This document shows, piece by piece, positions 1 through 6,389 of a DNA stretch of 8,824 bases. The stretch is from assembly GCA_022749905.1 (NCBI GenBank), contig JAKIWU010000048.1, positions 1-8,824 on the forward strand, read 5' to 3'. Each line of letters starts with the position of its first letter. Position 1 is the first letter of the stretch. Origin of the DNA: Thermoplasmata archaeon. Lineage in GTDB: Archaea > Thermoplasmatota > Thermoplasmata > Lutacidiplasmatales > UBA184. The notes under the pieces were generated by a model. It was not told the DNA's origin. It saw only the letters and a list, made by a program, of their open reading frames with translations, and ran no database searches. The position numbers were made by a program, and so were the translations under genes.

Positions 1-1
1 G

Positions 2-631
2 GGCCGACCCCTGCTCCCCGGCGCGGCCGACCTCCTTCCGCTGCTCCTCGCGCATCCGGAGGCATCGATCCGTACGGTCGACTGGACCGACGCGAGCGTC
101 CACCCCCTCATGCGCGAGGTCGACGGCGTCGTCCACCTCCGCTTCCGCGGCATGGAACGGACCGAACCGGTCCGGCTCACCGTGAAGATCGAGCACCGCA
201 CCTGTCCGACGTGCAGCCGCCGCGCCGGGCACTTCTACGCAGCGACGATCCAGCTTCGGGGGGGCGACGACGCCCCTCGCGAGAAGGCGCCGGCGCGGCG
301 CGAACGGCTGCAACAGAGCTGGGCATCGGTCCTCCACGAGATCCGAGCCCCCTGGAAGAGCGCCATCTCCTGGACCGAGGACCTCCCCGAGGGGATCGAC
401 CTCTACCTCACCGACGTCCTGTCGGCGCGCTCGATCGCACGGGTCTTGAAACGCGCGCTCGGAGCGCGCCTCGTCGAGTCGGCGACGCTCTGGGGGCGGA
501 AGAACGGCAAGGACGTCTACCGCGTGACGTTCTGCGCGCGTGTGCCGATGGTTCGGCCGGACCACGGTCCGAGCCGTTCGGACGGTTCGGTTCGTCGAGC
601 GGGGCGAAGTCAGCCGCGCGTCGAACGGTAG
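2..631 (+). CDS. nmd3: NMD3-family protein, 5'-truncated by window edge
   Basis: C-terminal part of an archaeal NMD3 homologue. The eukaryotic protein is the 60S-subunit export adaptor; the archaeal one is presumed to act in large-subunit biogenesis, but its exact role is not established. The frame is open to the left edge, so the start and the N-terminal zinc-finger cysteines are outside the window. The visible fragment has about 209 residues, and the ATG at 110 is internal. The family hallmark is at fragment residues 68-86: CPTCSR, a glycine, aromatics, then AATIQLRG. A second conserved block, with LYLTDVLSARSIARVLKRAL followed by an alkaline strand ending in YRVTFCARVP, matches the C-terminal half of the family. 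The last 25 or so residues are a basic Arg/Ser/Gly tail unlike the rest, encoded by GTTCGG-rich DNA, and are probably unstructured. The next gene, sepF, has its own promoter. Confidence 0.85.
   Translation, partial: GRPLLPGAADLLPLLLAHPEASIRTVDWTDASVHPLMREVDGVVHLRFRGMERTEPVRLTVKIEHRTCPTCSRRAGHFYAATIQLRGGDDAPREKAPARRERLQQSWASVLHEIRAPWKSAISWTEDLPEGIDLYLTDVLSARSIARVLKRALGARLVESATLWGRKNGKDVYRVTFCARVPMVRPDHGPSRSDGSVRRAGRSQPRVER
551..628. repeat. GTTCGG repeat cluster and inverted repeats at nmd3 3' end
   Basis: GTTCGG occurs at 551, 576 and 585, with a further GTTCG at 590. CCGTTCG (574-580) is matched by its reverse complement CGAACGG (622-628). CGGACC-AC-GGTCCG (558-571) is a perfect 6-bp inverted repeat. 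The cluster encodes the non-conserved basic tail of NMD3 and ends just before the sepF promoter. It may be a 3'-end structure of the nmd3 transcript, an upstream regulatory array for sepF, or chance in G+C-rich DNA. Confidence 0.35.
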
Positions 632-632
632 T

Positions 633-640
633 CTTAAGAA
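633..640 (+). promoter_or_regulatory. Putative TATA box for sepF-pepA
   Basis: CTTAAGAA is the only A/T-rich block between nmd3 and sepF. A start point about 27 nt downstream would fall near 663-666, leaving a leader of roughly 18 nt before the ATG at 683. The match to a TATA element is weaker than for the TTATAT boxes elsewhere in the window. Confidence 0.45.
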
Positions 641-674
641 GCGTCACGACTCGGAATCAGTGACGCACTGCGTC
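641..674. promoter_or_regulatory. Inverted repeat over the sepF transcription start (candidate operator)
   Basis: GCGTCAC (641-647) is followed after 12 nt by its exact reverse complement GTGACGC (660-666). The right arm also belongs to a second symmetric element, GACGCA-C-TGCGTC (662-674). The structure begins immediately after the TATA-like box and covers the expected start point. That position suits a repressor site, or a stem-loop at the very 5' end of the transcript. No regulator can be named from the sequence. Confidence 0.45.
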
Positions 675-682
675 GGACGTCC

Positions 683-1057
683 ATGCTGAGGAAAAACAGC
701 CTGTTGCGCCGCCATCACGGATCGGAGAACCTCGAGGAGGGCACCTTCCTCGACCTCGGCGCGATGGGCTTCGAGCAGGAAGAGACGCTCGCCGGCGCGA
801 AGGCGGTCCGGCTCGCGGAGATCCTCCGGTTCGATGACGTTCACGCGATCTCGAAGCTCGCCTACCAGGGCGACCTCGTCATGATCGACTACACCTCGAT
901 CGCGAACGACGCGAACGCTGTCCGACGGATGAGCCTCGACCTGAAGGACGTCGCCAAGGACGTGGGCGGCGATGTCGCGGGGATCTCGAAGAACCTTCTC
1001 TGCCTCGCCCCGGCGGGCTTCCGGATCGACCGGCAGAGGATAAGGCCCCAGCTGTAG
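683..1057 (+). CDS. sepF: Archaeal SepF cell-division protein
   Basis: SepF-family protein of 124 residues (DUF552). In archaea that divide with FtsZ, SepF binds FtsZ and anchors it to the inner face of the membrane at mid-cell. The SepF domain runs from about residue 21 to the end. It starts with FLDLGAMGFE and contains the strand DLVMIDYTSIAND, a helix with an MSLDLKDVAKDVGGD-type block, AGISKN, and the closing APAGFRIDR. The N-terminal residues 1-12 are basic and partly hydrophobic (MLRKNSLLRR) and could be a short membrane-targeting segment, although it is shorter than the amphipathic helix usual for SepF. The ATG at 683 is chosen because a TAA in this frame at 635 allows no upstream ATG or GTG. 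The gene is followed after 11 nt by pepA, probably in one transcript. ftsZ is not in this window. Confidence 0.9.
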   Translation: MLRKNSLLRRHHGSENLEEGTFLDLGAMGFEQEETLAGAKAVRLAEILRFDDVHAISKLAYQGDLVMIDYTSIANDANAVRRMSLDLKDVAKDVGGDVAGISKNLLCLAPAGFRIDRQRIRPQL

Positions 1058-1068
1058 TCCGCCCCCCG

Positions 1069-2586
1069 ATGCGGTTCGCCCTCGAGCGGCGCGCCGCGCT
1101 CGCTTCGGACGCCGACGTCATCGCCTTCGGCGTCCCGGAACGGACCGAGTCGTCCCCCAACCTTCCGAGAACGCTCACCGACGCCGACCGCGCACTTTCG
1201 GGCGTGCTCGGGAGCGCCTGGAAGCGCGGGGAGCTCAAGGGGAAGCGCAAGGAGACGACCCTCTTCCACCGAGCCGATGGGCATCGGCGGGTCCTCCTCG
1301 TGGGACTCGGCGCGCGTGCGGCGATCGAGGTCGAGACGCTGCGCCGTGCCGCGGCCGAGGCCGTCCGCGCCCTGAAGGGTCGAGGCGCGTCGAGCCTCGC
1401 GTTCGATCTCCCTTCCTTCCTCGCTCCCGGCGTTCGGCCCGAGGACGCGGTGGCCGCGCTCTCGGAAGGGGCGGGCCTCGGGGTCTACGAGTTCCGGCGG
1501 TACCGGTCGGCTCGGGAGAGCGAGATCGAGACCGTGACGATCCATCCGGGCCGGGCTGCGAGTTCGAAGCTCCGATCGGCGATCGAGCATGCCCGCACTT
1601 TCGTCGACGCGGTCAACTGGACCCGCGAGATCGCGAACCTTCCCGCGGACACCGCGACGCCCGAGCACCTCGCCGAGGGAGCGCGCAAGCTCGGGCGCGA
1701 GCTTGGCCTCAAGGTCACCGTCCTCGACGAGCGGAAGCTCGCCGAGCTCCACTGCGGCGGGATCCTCGGCGTTGGAGGGGGCTCCGTGCACCCTCCCCGC
1801 CTCGTGATCGTGGAGTACGCGGGGAGAGGGAAGGCGCCCTCGACCGTTGCGGTCGTCGGCAAGGGGATCACCTTCGATTCGGGGGGGATCTCGATCAAGC
1901 CCGCGCTCCACCTCGCCGACATGAAGTTCGACAAGTCCGGGGCCTGCGCGGTCCTCGGGATCCTGCGCGCCGCCGCGATGTTGAGGGTGCGCCCGCGGGT
2001 CGTCGGGGTCCTCGCGTGCGCCGAGAACCTCCCAGGAGGGAGCGCGTATCGCCCGGGCGACGTCGTCACGACCTACAGTGGGAAGACGATCGAGATCCTG
2101 AACACCGATGCCGAGGGGCGCGTGGTGCTCGCGGACGCGCTCGGCTACGTCGTGGACCGGTACAAGCCGGATACGGTCATCGACCTCGCGACGCTCACGG
2201 GAGCCTGCGTGACCGCGCTCGGCGACGACACCGCGGGGCTCATCTCCACGAACGACGCCCTTGCGAAAGGACTTCTCGCTGCGTCCGCTCGCACCGGAGA
2301 GCCGATCTGGCGCCTCCCGCTGACCGAGTTCCACCGCGAACTCGTGAAGAGCGATATCGCGGATGTCCGCAACTCGACCGAGATCCCTCCCGCGGGAGCC
2401 CTCACCGCATCGGCCTTCCTCGAAACCTTCGTGGGGCGCACGACGCCATGGGCCCATCTCGACATCGCCGGTCCGGCCTGGACGAACGGCTCGACCCGCC
2501 GGTATCAACCGTCGTACCAGCCGGTCGGCGCGACCGCGTTCGGCGTCCGGCTCGTGAGCCGGTACCTCGAGGACCGCCCCCGCTAG
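1069..2586 (+). CDS. pepA: Leucyl aminopeptidase (M17 family)
   Basis: Cytosolic metallo-aminopeptidase that removes N-terminal residues from peptides; family members are hexamers with two metal ions per subunit. At 505 residues it has the usual family length. The N-terminal domain spans about 1-165 and the catalytic domain about 170-505. All residues corresponding to the bovine lens enzyme's active site are present. The metal ligands are Lys265 and Asp270 (GKGITFDSGG), Asp288 (MKFDKSG), and Asp347 and Glu349. The catalytic residues are Lys277 (SIKP) and Arg351. The signature NTDAEGR lies at 345-351. The spacing of these residues matches the bovine enzyme exactly. The ATG at 1069 lies 11 nt after the sepF stop, with no clear Shine-Dalgarno sequence, which suggests co-transcription with sepF. 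A functional link to division is not evident. The gene is convergent with herA. Confidence 0.95.
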   Translation: MRFALERRAALASDADVIAFGVPERTESSPNLPRTLTDADRALSGVLGSAWKRGELKGKRKETTLFHRADGHRRVLLVGLGARAAIEVETLRRAAAEAVRALKGRGASSLAFDLPSFLAPGVRPEDAVAALSEGAGLGVYEFRRYRSARESEIETVTIHPGRAASSKLRSAIEHARTFVDAVNWTREIANLPADTATPEHLAEGARKLGRELGLKVTVLDERKLAELHCGGILGVGGGSVHPPRLVIVEYAGRGKAPSTVAVVGKGITFDSGGISIKPALHLADMKFDKSGACAVLGILRAAAMLRVRPRVVGVLACAENLPGGSAYRPGDVVTTYSGKTIEILNTDAEGRVVLADALGYVVDRYKPDTVIDLATLTGACVTALGDDTAGLISTNDALAKGLLAASARTGEPIWRLPLTEFHRELVKSDIADVRNSTEIPPAGALTASAFLETFVGRTTPWAHLDIAGPAWTNGSTRRYQPSYQPVGATAFGVRLVSRYLEDRPR

Positions 2587-2587
2587 G

Positions 2588-2607
2588 CGGCGCGCGGCGG
2601 GGCGCCG
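2588..2607. terminator. Hairpin in the pepA/herA convergent gap
   Basis: CGGCGC (2588-2593) and GCGCCG (2602-2607) form a perfect 6-bp stem with an 8-nt loop, filling almost all of the 21-nt gap between two convergent stop codons. It is placed like a bidirectional 3'-end structure. There is no T tract on either strand, and archaeal termination mainly relies on T tracts, so the assignment is weak. Confidence 0.3.
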
Positions 2608-4071
2608 TCAGTTCTCGACGACACGGACCGACTCGCCCCCGTGGCGACTCGCCCGCGGCCGGACCTCGCAGAAGAGCGGCGTATGATAGCCGCCCCCGGT
2701 GACGAGCGCGACGCCGACCGGCAGGGACTGGATCATGTCGGTCATCCCATCGGTGAGGCCCTCGATCGATTGCGCGATCGCCTTCAGATCGAGCGGGTTC
2801 GTCACCTGCAGGATGAGCTGGGTGTTGCACTGCGAAAGGACGGACTTGTCGATCCGCGCCGCTCGTTGCGTGACGACGCAGAGCCCGAGCCCGAACTTCC
2901 GACCCTCGCTCGCGATGTTCTTCAGGATCCGCGAGCTCGTCACCGAGCCCTGTTGGGGCGCGAAGTTGTGCGCCTCCTCGAGGACGAGGAAGAGGGGCGG
3001 GATCTTCCCCTTCTTCCGGTTATCGAAGAGCGTGAGCGCGATCCGCGCGACGACGAGCTCCTGAACATCGGGCGCGACCCCGCGCAGGTTGATCAGCGTC
3101 GCCATCCCCTTCACCACGAGCTCGTTCAGGCTCGTCCCCTTCGGGCCGAGGATCTTCGTCTGCTCGAGGTATTCGAGGCGCTCGTGGAGCGTCTCGGCGA
3201 CCGCGCCTTCGCCGCGCTCGGCCGCGCGCACGAGGTCCTTCACGGTGTACTCCGGCGTCGTCGCCGCGACCGCCTCGACGAGATCCTTGAGGGGCGCGAG
3301 GAAGCTCTTGATGTTCGTGAGGCCCATGAAGACGAGAAGATCCCGCGGATCGATGTGGCGCAGGGAGAAGGTGAGCGGCTTCGCCGACGGATTGAGCGAG
3401 ACGTCGGGGGAGAACTCCTGGACCTGGCGGGCGAACCCTTGCGCCTCGACGGCGAACTTCGGGCTCGCGCCGTTCTTCTCGGCAGGATAGCGGATCGAGC
3501 CGTACTCGCCGTGCGGGTCGATGATGACGCACGTGACCTTGTGCCGCAGGAGCTCCTCGATGAGGACGCCCAGCAGGTAGCTCTTCCCGCCGCCGGTCTT
3601 CGCGAGGACGGAGACGTGCCGCTGCACGAGCTGGTTGATGTCGAGCTCGATCCGGAGCCGGTGGTTCCGGAGGAGGCCGACGTAGGCTCCCGCGTTCCCC
3701 CGGTGCTTCAGTCCGAGCACCTCGGCGATGAGGGGCTCCTCCGCCCGATAGACCTTCGAACCGGGGCGGAACGGGATCGTGGGGATCTTCACGAGGCCCT
3801 GGCCATCGCGGTATCCGATCACTCGCACCGAGCCCAGGAGGCGTTCGTGGATCGGGGTCGAGACGTCGCCCCGGCCGATCTCATCGGCGCGCTCGAGGTT
3901 GAGGTCGCTCGTTCTCCTAAGGTCATCGAGCTGGCAGAGGACGCGGCCCTGCGCCTCGTCGTTGATGGTGAGGTAGTCGCCGCGCTCGACGGCGTGGGAG
4001 AGACTGATCTGGAATTGGCCGAGGCCAACGTCGCCGAAGATGAGGCCAACCTCTTCCACAGCGCGTTTCAT
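2608..4071 (-). CDS. herA: HerA-type DNA translocase/helicase ATPase
   Basis: Hexameric FtsK/HerA-superfamily ATPase. Canonical HerA works with the nuclease NurA, and with Mre11-Rad50, to resect DNA ends in homologous recombination. The protein has 487 residues. A HAS-barrel domain occupies about 5-130 (VGLIFGDVGLGQFQI at its start). The ATPase core has a Walker A AKTGGGKS at 157-164 (Lys163) and Walker B LFLVLEE at 360-366 (Glu365/366). These are followed by SEGRKFG and the VVTQRAARIDKSVLSQC block typical of HerA. The length is normal. No nurA, mre11 or rad50 is visible within 4 kb upstream or 2.6 kb downstream, so whether this is the recombination HerA or a stand-alone paralogue cannot be decided. 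The start is uncertain. ATG 4071 is used here, but the only good TATA box is too close to it and fits a leaderless start at the GTG at 4059 (residue 5). Confidence 0.92.
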   Translation of the reverse strand: MKRAVEEVGLIFGDVGLGQFQISLSHAVERGDYLTINDEAQGRVLCQLDDLRRTSDLNLERADEIGRGDVSTPIHERLLGSVRVIGYRDGQGLVKIPTIPFRPGSKVYRAEEPLIAEVLGLKHRGNAGAYVGLLRNHRLRIELDINQLVQRHVSVLAKTGGGKSYLLGVLIEELLRHKVTCVIIDPHGEYGSIRYPAEKNGASPKFAVEAQGFARQVQEFSPDVSLNPSAKPLTFSLRHIDPRDLLVFMGLTNIKSFLAPLKDLVEAVAATTPEYTVKDLVRAAERGEGAVAETLHERLEYLEQTKILGPKGTSLNELVVKGMATLINLRGVAPDVQELVVARIALTLFDNRKKGKIPPLFLVLEEAHNFAPQQGSVTSSRILKNIASEGRKFGLGLCVVTQRAARIDKSVLSQCNTQLILQVTNPLDLKAIAQSIEGLTDGMTDMIQSLPVGVALVTGGGYHTPLFCEVRPRASRHGGESVRVVEN

Positions 4072-4082
4072 CCTACGGGTCT

Positions 4083-4090
4083 GATATTAG
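4083..4090 (-). promoter_or_regulatory. Putative TATA box for herA
   Basis: On the minus strand the bases read CTAATATC, an isolated A/T-rich block in G+C-rich DNA. The core TAATAT is centred at about 4086.5, some 27 nt before the GTG at 4059 but only 15 nt before the ATG at 4071. This argues for a leaderless transcript starting at the GTG. A weaker block, CTCTATCG near 4116, is an alternative. Confidence 0.5.
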
Positions 4091-4223
4091 TATGACGCGG
4101 GAGAGGAAGCACCGATAGAGCCGGGGCTTCACGGTCCCCCTCGCGGGCCGAGCGCGAGCCGGGTCGCGAACCCCGACCGGCGCGCCCGCCCGCCCCTCTC
4201 GACCTTACGCGCCCGAGAAGCTG

Positions 4224-4229
4224 TTATAT
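4224..4229 (+). promoter_or_regulatory. TATA box for the coiled-coil/HAD unit
   Basis: TTATAT, in the context GTTATATCC, is centred about 33 nt upstream of the GTG at 4260. A start point 27-30 nt downstream gives a leader of a few bases or none, supporting the GTG start. It has the same core as the boxes at 5943 and 8095. Confidence 0.65.
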
Positions 4230-4259
4230 CCGAACCTCTCGTCGAATCGTCCCCCGGCC

Positions 4260-5150
4260 GTGACGAACTCGGCGGGTGGTCCGCGCTTGAGCGACGCTTC
4301 CGAGGACCTTGAACGCAAACGGGCGGAGTCCAACGCCCGAGCGGACGAGTTCCGAGCGAAACGCGACAAGCTGAACTTCGATTCCCGCGCGACCGCGGAG
4401 GAGAGGGCGCGCATCGTCGACGAGCTCCGCGACAAGAGCGCGGAGGCGCAGGATCACCGTCGGCACCGCGACGAGCTCAACGAGGCCGTCCGGGAGGCCA
4501 AGCGCCTCCGCGAGGAGTGGAACCGCAAGCTCCAGGAGACCACCGACCGCGCCTCCGAGCTCAAGCGGAGCCGCGTGCCGCGCGCGGGCGCCGTCCCGGT
4601 CTGGCGCATGCGGAAGGAACTGAAGGAACTCGAGTTCCGGCACATGACGTCGGCGCTCACGGGCGACCAGGAGAAGCGGCTCATGGAGGAGATGAAGCGG
4701 CTCGAGGCCGCGATCCGCGCTGAAGATGCCGAGCTCCGCCAAGACCCTGAGATCGAGCGCGCGATCACCGCCATGAACGAAGCGAAGGTCGAGGCGGAGA
4801 AGCACCACGCCGCCGTGGGGCAGCTCGCCGAAGAGGCGCAGCGCGAGCACGAGGCGATGGTCGGGCTCTACGAGGGCGTCGACGAACTTCGGCGGCGCGC
4901 CGACGAGGTCCAGGCTCGGCTCATCGAGGTCAAGGCAGCGGCGGACGACGCCCACCGCTCCCACATCACGTCGATCGAGGAGGTGCGGGACATCGAGAAG
5001 CTCCTCTACGTCGCGCGCGGGAACCGCCCGCCTGTCAGCTGGGAGCCCTCGGAGCCCCCGAAGGAAGAGGACTTCCTCGCGCGCCTGAAGAAGGGCGAGA
5101 AGGTCTCGACGGAAGATCTCCTCGAGCTCCAGAAGGCCGGGCGAGGCTAG
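4260..5150 (+). CDS. Archaeal coiled-coil protein, COG1340-like
   Basis: A 296-residue, almost wholly helical, highly charged protein with no signal peptide or membrane segment. Residues about 13-105 and 117-250 form long coiled-coil heptads rich in Glu, Lys, Arg and Ala. They are interrupted near 105-115 by a Pro/Gly/Val linker. The segment about 117-149 (MRKELKELE, RHMTSALTGDQEKRLMEE, RLE) and the C-terminal KKGEKVSTEDLLELQ block (277-291) resemble the archaeal coiled-coil family COG1340, whose function is unknown. Some members carry a 'phosphoserine phosphatase' label that this sequence does not support, as no catalytic motif is visible. Residues 255-270 are proline-rich. The GTG start is supported by the TATA box about 33 nt upstream. 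The stop is one base before the HAD gene, which suggests translational coupling. A structural, SMC-like or scaffold role is possible but is inference. Confidence 0.8.
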   Translation: MTNSAGGPRLSDASEDLERKRAESNARADEFRAKRDKLNFDSRATAEERARIVDELRDKSAEAQDHRRHRDELNEAVREAKRLREEWNRKLQETTDRASELKRSRVPRAGAVPVWRMRKELKELEFRHMTSALTGDQEKRLMEEMKRLEAAIRAEDAELRQDPEIERAITAMNEAKVEAEKHHAAVGQLAEEAQREHEAMVGLYEGVDELRRRADEVQARLIEVKAAADDAHRSHITSIEEVRDIEKLLYVARGNRPPVSWEPSEPPKEEDFLARLKKGEKVSTEDLLELQKAGRG

Positions 5151-5151
5151 C

Positions 5152-5913
5152 GTGGCGGCCCCCGAGGGCCGCGCGATCGAGGTGCGCGCGGTCCTGTTCG
5201 ATCTCGACGAGACGCTCGTGCCGCTCGGAACCGTGCAGCGCTGGCAATGGGCGTGGCGGCCGAACGGACCGGTCCTCTCCGAACGGCATGCGCAAGCCGC
5301 GATCCGCCGGGAGCGACACGCTTGGGACCGGCGACGGTGGAAAGGCCTGGTGGGGTCGGAACCCGCCACCGATGCCGAAGAGTACCGGAACCACGTCGCT
5401 GCGACGCTCCGGGCCATCGCGGATCGCACCCTCCCGGAGGAGGAGGTGGAGGCGGTCGTCGACCGCTTCCTCAAAGCGAGCGGACCGATTGAACCTTTCC
5501 CGGACGTAGGGCCGGCCCTCCGGTTGCTCGAGGAGCGCTCCCTCCCGTTTCGGGTGCTGACCCCAATCCCGGATGAGGCCGCCCGGGGGCTTCTGAAGCG
5601 GGCAGGCATCAGTCCGGACCAGCTGAGTGCTCGGAAGCCGGGCGACCCCCCGCCTCCAGACCGCCGCGCCTTCCGGCAGGGAGCCGAAGCGCTCGGGGTC
5701 CCGTACTCCGAGGTCCTGATGGTCGGGGACCTCTACTGGAGTGATGCGCGGGCGGCGGCCAGGGCAGGCCTACGGGCCGTCTGGCTCGACCGGGAAGGTC
5801 GGGATCCTGCGGTCCAGGGTGCGCGTATCTCCTCGCTCGCGGAGCTCGATTCCGCGCTCCGCGATAGCACGGGGGACGGGGAGGGTCCTCCTGCCTCGGC
5901 CCCACCGCCGTGA
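5152..5913 (+). CDS. HAD-superfamily hydrolase (phosphatase-like)
   Basis: Soluble 253-residue haloacid dehalogenase-type hydrolase, most likely a phosphatase acting on a small phosphorylated substrate that cannot be named. Motif I is LFDLDETLV (nucleophile Asp17, acid/base Asp19). Motif II is Thr137 in RVLTPIP, motif III Lys162 in SARKPGD, and motif IV GDLYWSD with Asp193 and Asp198 for magnesium. The helical insert between motifs I and II (about 30-115) is a C1-type cap, rich in Trp/Arg near its start. The tail (about 240-253) is Gly/Pro-rich and probably disordered. GTG 5152 starts one base after the preceding stop, so translation is probably coupled to the coiled-coil gene. Coupling may mean the two proteins act together, for example the coiled coil as scaffold or regulator, but that is inference. 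Confidence 0.88.
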   Translation: MAAPEGRAIEVRAVLFDLDETLVPLGTVQRWQWAWRPNGPVLSERHAQAAIRRERHAWDRRRWKGLVGSEPATDAEEYRNHVAATLRAIADRTLPEEEVEAVVDRFLKASGPIEPFPDVGPALRLLEERSLPFRVLTPIPDEAARGLLKRAGISPDQLSARKPGDPPPPDRRAFRQGAEALGVPYSEVLMVGDLYWSDARAAARAGLRAVWLDREGRDPAVQGARISSLAELDSALRDSTGDGEGPPASAPPP

Positions 5914-5921
5914 CGACGACC

Positions 5922-5940
5922 GCTTCACGTCAGCGTGAGC
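5922..5940. promoter_or_regulatory. Inverted repeat immediately upstream of the V4R promoter
   Basis: TCACG-TCAG-CGTGA (5925-5938) is a perfect 5-bp inverted repeat. It extends to GCTTCACG/CGTGAGC (5922-5940) if one base is bulged. It sits two bases before the TATA box, where an archaeal activator or a repressor occluding TBP/TFB would bind. It could alternatively be a 3' stem-loop of the HAD gene, since it lies only 8 nt after that stop, but no T tract follows. Confidence 0.4.
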
Positions 5941-5942
5941 TA

Positions 5943-5948
5943 TTATAT
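5943..5948 (+). promoter_or_regulatory. TATA box for the V4R-Roadblock unit
   Basis: TTATAT, in the context CTATTATATCCC, is centred 30 nt upstream of the ATG at 5976. This is the distance expected if transcription starts at or within a few bases of the start codon (leaderless). It is one of the clearest promoters in the window. Confidence 0.7.
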
Positions 5949-5975
5949 CCCGACCGACGGTCCGAAGCCTAGGCG

Positions 5976-6377
5976 ATGCGCTACGTCAAACTGAACCAGG
6001 GCGAGCTCCGCAAGATCAAGGAGCTCTACGAGGGCGTCATGTCCCACGCCTGCCACGGTCTGTTCTTCAAGGAAGGATCCGTCATCGGATCCGACATGGC
6101 CGAGGAGGCGCTCAAGGACCGAGCCCACTACCACGAGCGAGCGGCCCAGATCCTAAAGGAACGGGGCTGGATCGAAGGGATCCGGTTCGCGGACGGGGAG
6201 GTGGTCGTGATGGGGTCGATCGAGGTCGTCCCGAGCGATATCCCGACCTGCCACCGCCTCCGGGGCATCCTCCGCGAGTTCTACGAACGCTTTAAGGGGT
6301 CGCGCGTCAAGTGTACCGAAGAGGCATGCGCCAGCGTTGGCGAGACCGAGTGTCGGTTCCGCATTGAGGACGCCTAG
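5976..6377 (+). CDS. V4R-domain small-molecule-binding protein
   Basis: Single-domain protein of 133 residues. The V4R (4-vinyl reductase) domain covers about 20-131 and belongs to the ligand-binding fold shared with the TRAPP subunit Bet3. Family members sense small, often hydrophobic molecules. Visible features are the CHGLFFKEGSVIGSDMAE segment (26-43), the strand VVVMGSIEVV, CHRLRGILREFYE (92-104), and the terminal cysteine pattern Cys113, Cys118, Cys126 (KCTEEACAS, ECRF) characteristic of V4R. This pattern may bind a metal together with an upstream Cys or His. There is no fused DNA-binding or kinase domain, so it probably acts on a partner. ATG 5976 fits a leaderless transcript from the TATA box 30 nt upstream. 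The Roadblock gene follows after 12 nt, making it the likely partner. The ligand is unknown. Confidence 0.88.
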   Translation: MRYVKLNQGELRKIKELYEGVMSHACHGLFFKEGSVIGSDMAEEALKDRAHYHERAAQILKERGWIEGIRFADGEVVVMGSIEVVPSDIPTCHRLRGILREFYERFKGSRVKCTEEACASVGETECRFRIEDA

Positions 6378-6381
6378 GGAG
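6377..6381 (+). promoter_or_regulatory. Shine-Dalgarno sequence for the Roadblock gene
   Basis: GGGAG overlaps the TAG stop of the V4R gene and ends 8 nt before ATG 6390 (11 nt before the adjacent ATG 6393). The downstream cistron of the pair therefore has its own internal ribosome binding site, while the first gene appears leaderless. Confidence 0.6.
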
Positions 6382-6389
6382 AACCGGAA

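Larger units (their letters stand above)
4072..4259. other. Divergent intergenic region between herA and the coiled-coil gene
   Basis: 188 nt carrying the two outward promoters. The middle part (about 4100-4215) is very G+C-rich and contains short self-complementary stretches such as GGGT-CGCGA-ACCC (4161-4173). I see no open frame with protein-like composition, no tRNA and no repeat array in it. Confidence 0.5.

Noticed and set aside
889..2508. Long minus-strand open frame (539 codons) opposite pepA
   Set aside because: It is Arg/Gly/Glu-rich without recognisable motifs, while the plus strand encodes a complete M17 peptidase with all active-site residues. Such antisense frames are common in G+C-rich DNA.
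2641..4095. Long plus-strand open frame (484 codons) opposite herA
   Set aside because: Its composition (Arg/Asp/Leu/Glu-rich, few aromatics) is that of a codon-bias shadow; the minus strand carries the Walker A and B motifs of HerA.
4224..5609. Minus-strand open frame (461 codons) opposite the coiled-coil and HAD genes
   Set aside because: Low-complexity Ser/Arg/Leu-rich shadow that spans two well-supported genes and has no domain signature.
6064..6092. Two GGATCC palindromes close together inside the V4R gene
   Set aside because: Both fall within conserved coding sequence and are explained by codon use (Gly-Ser, Ile-Gly-Ser); no further symmetry supports a regulatory role.
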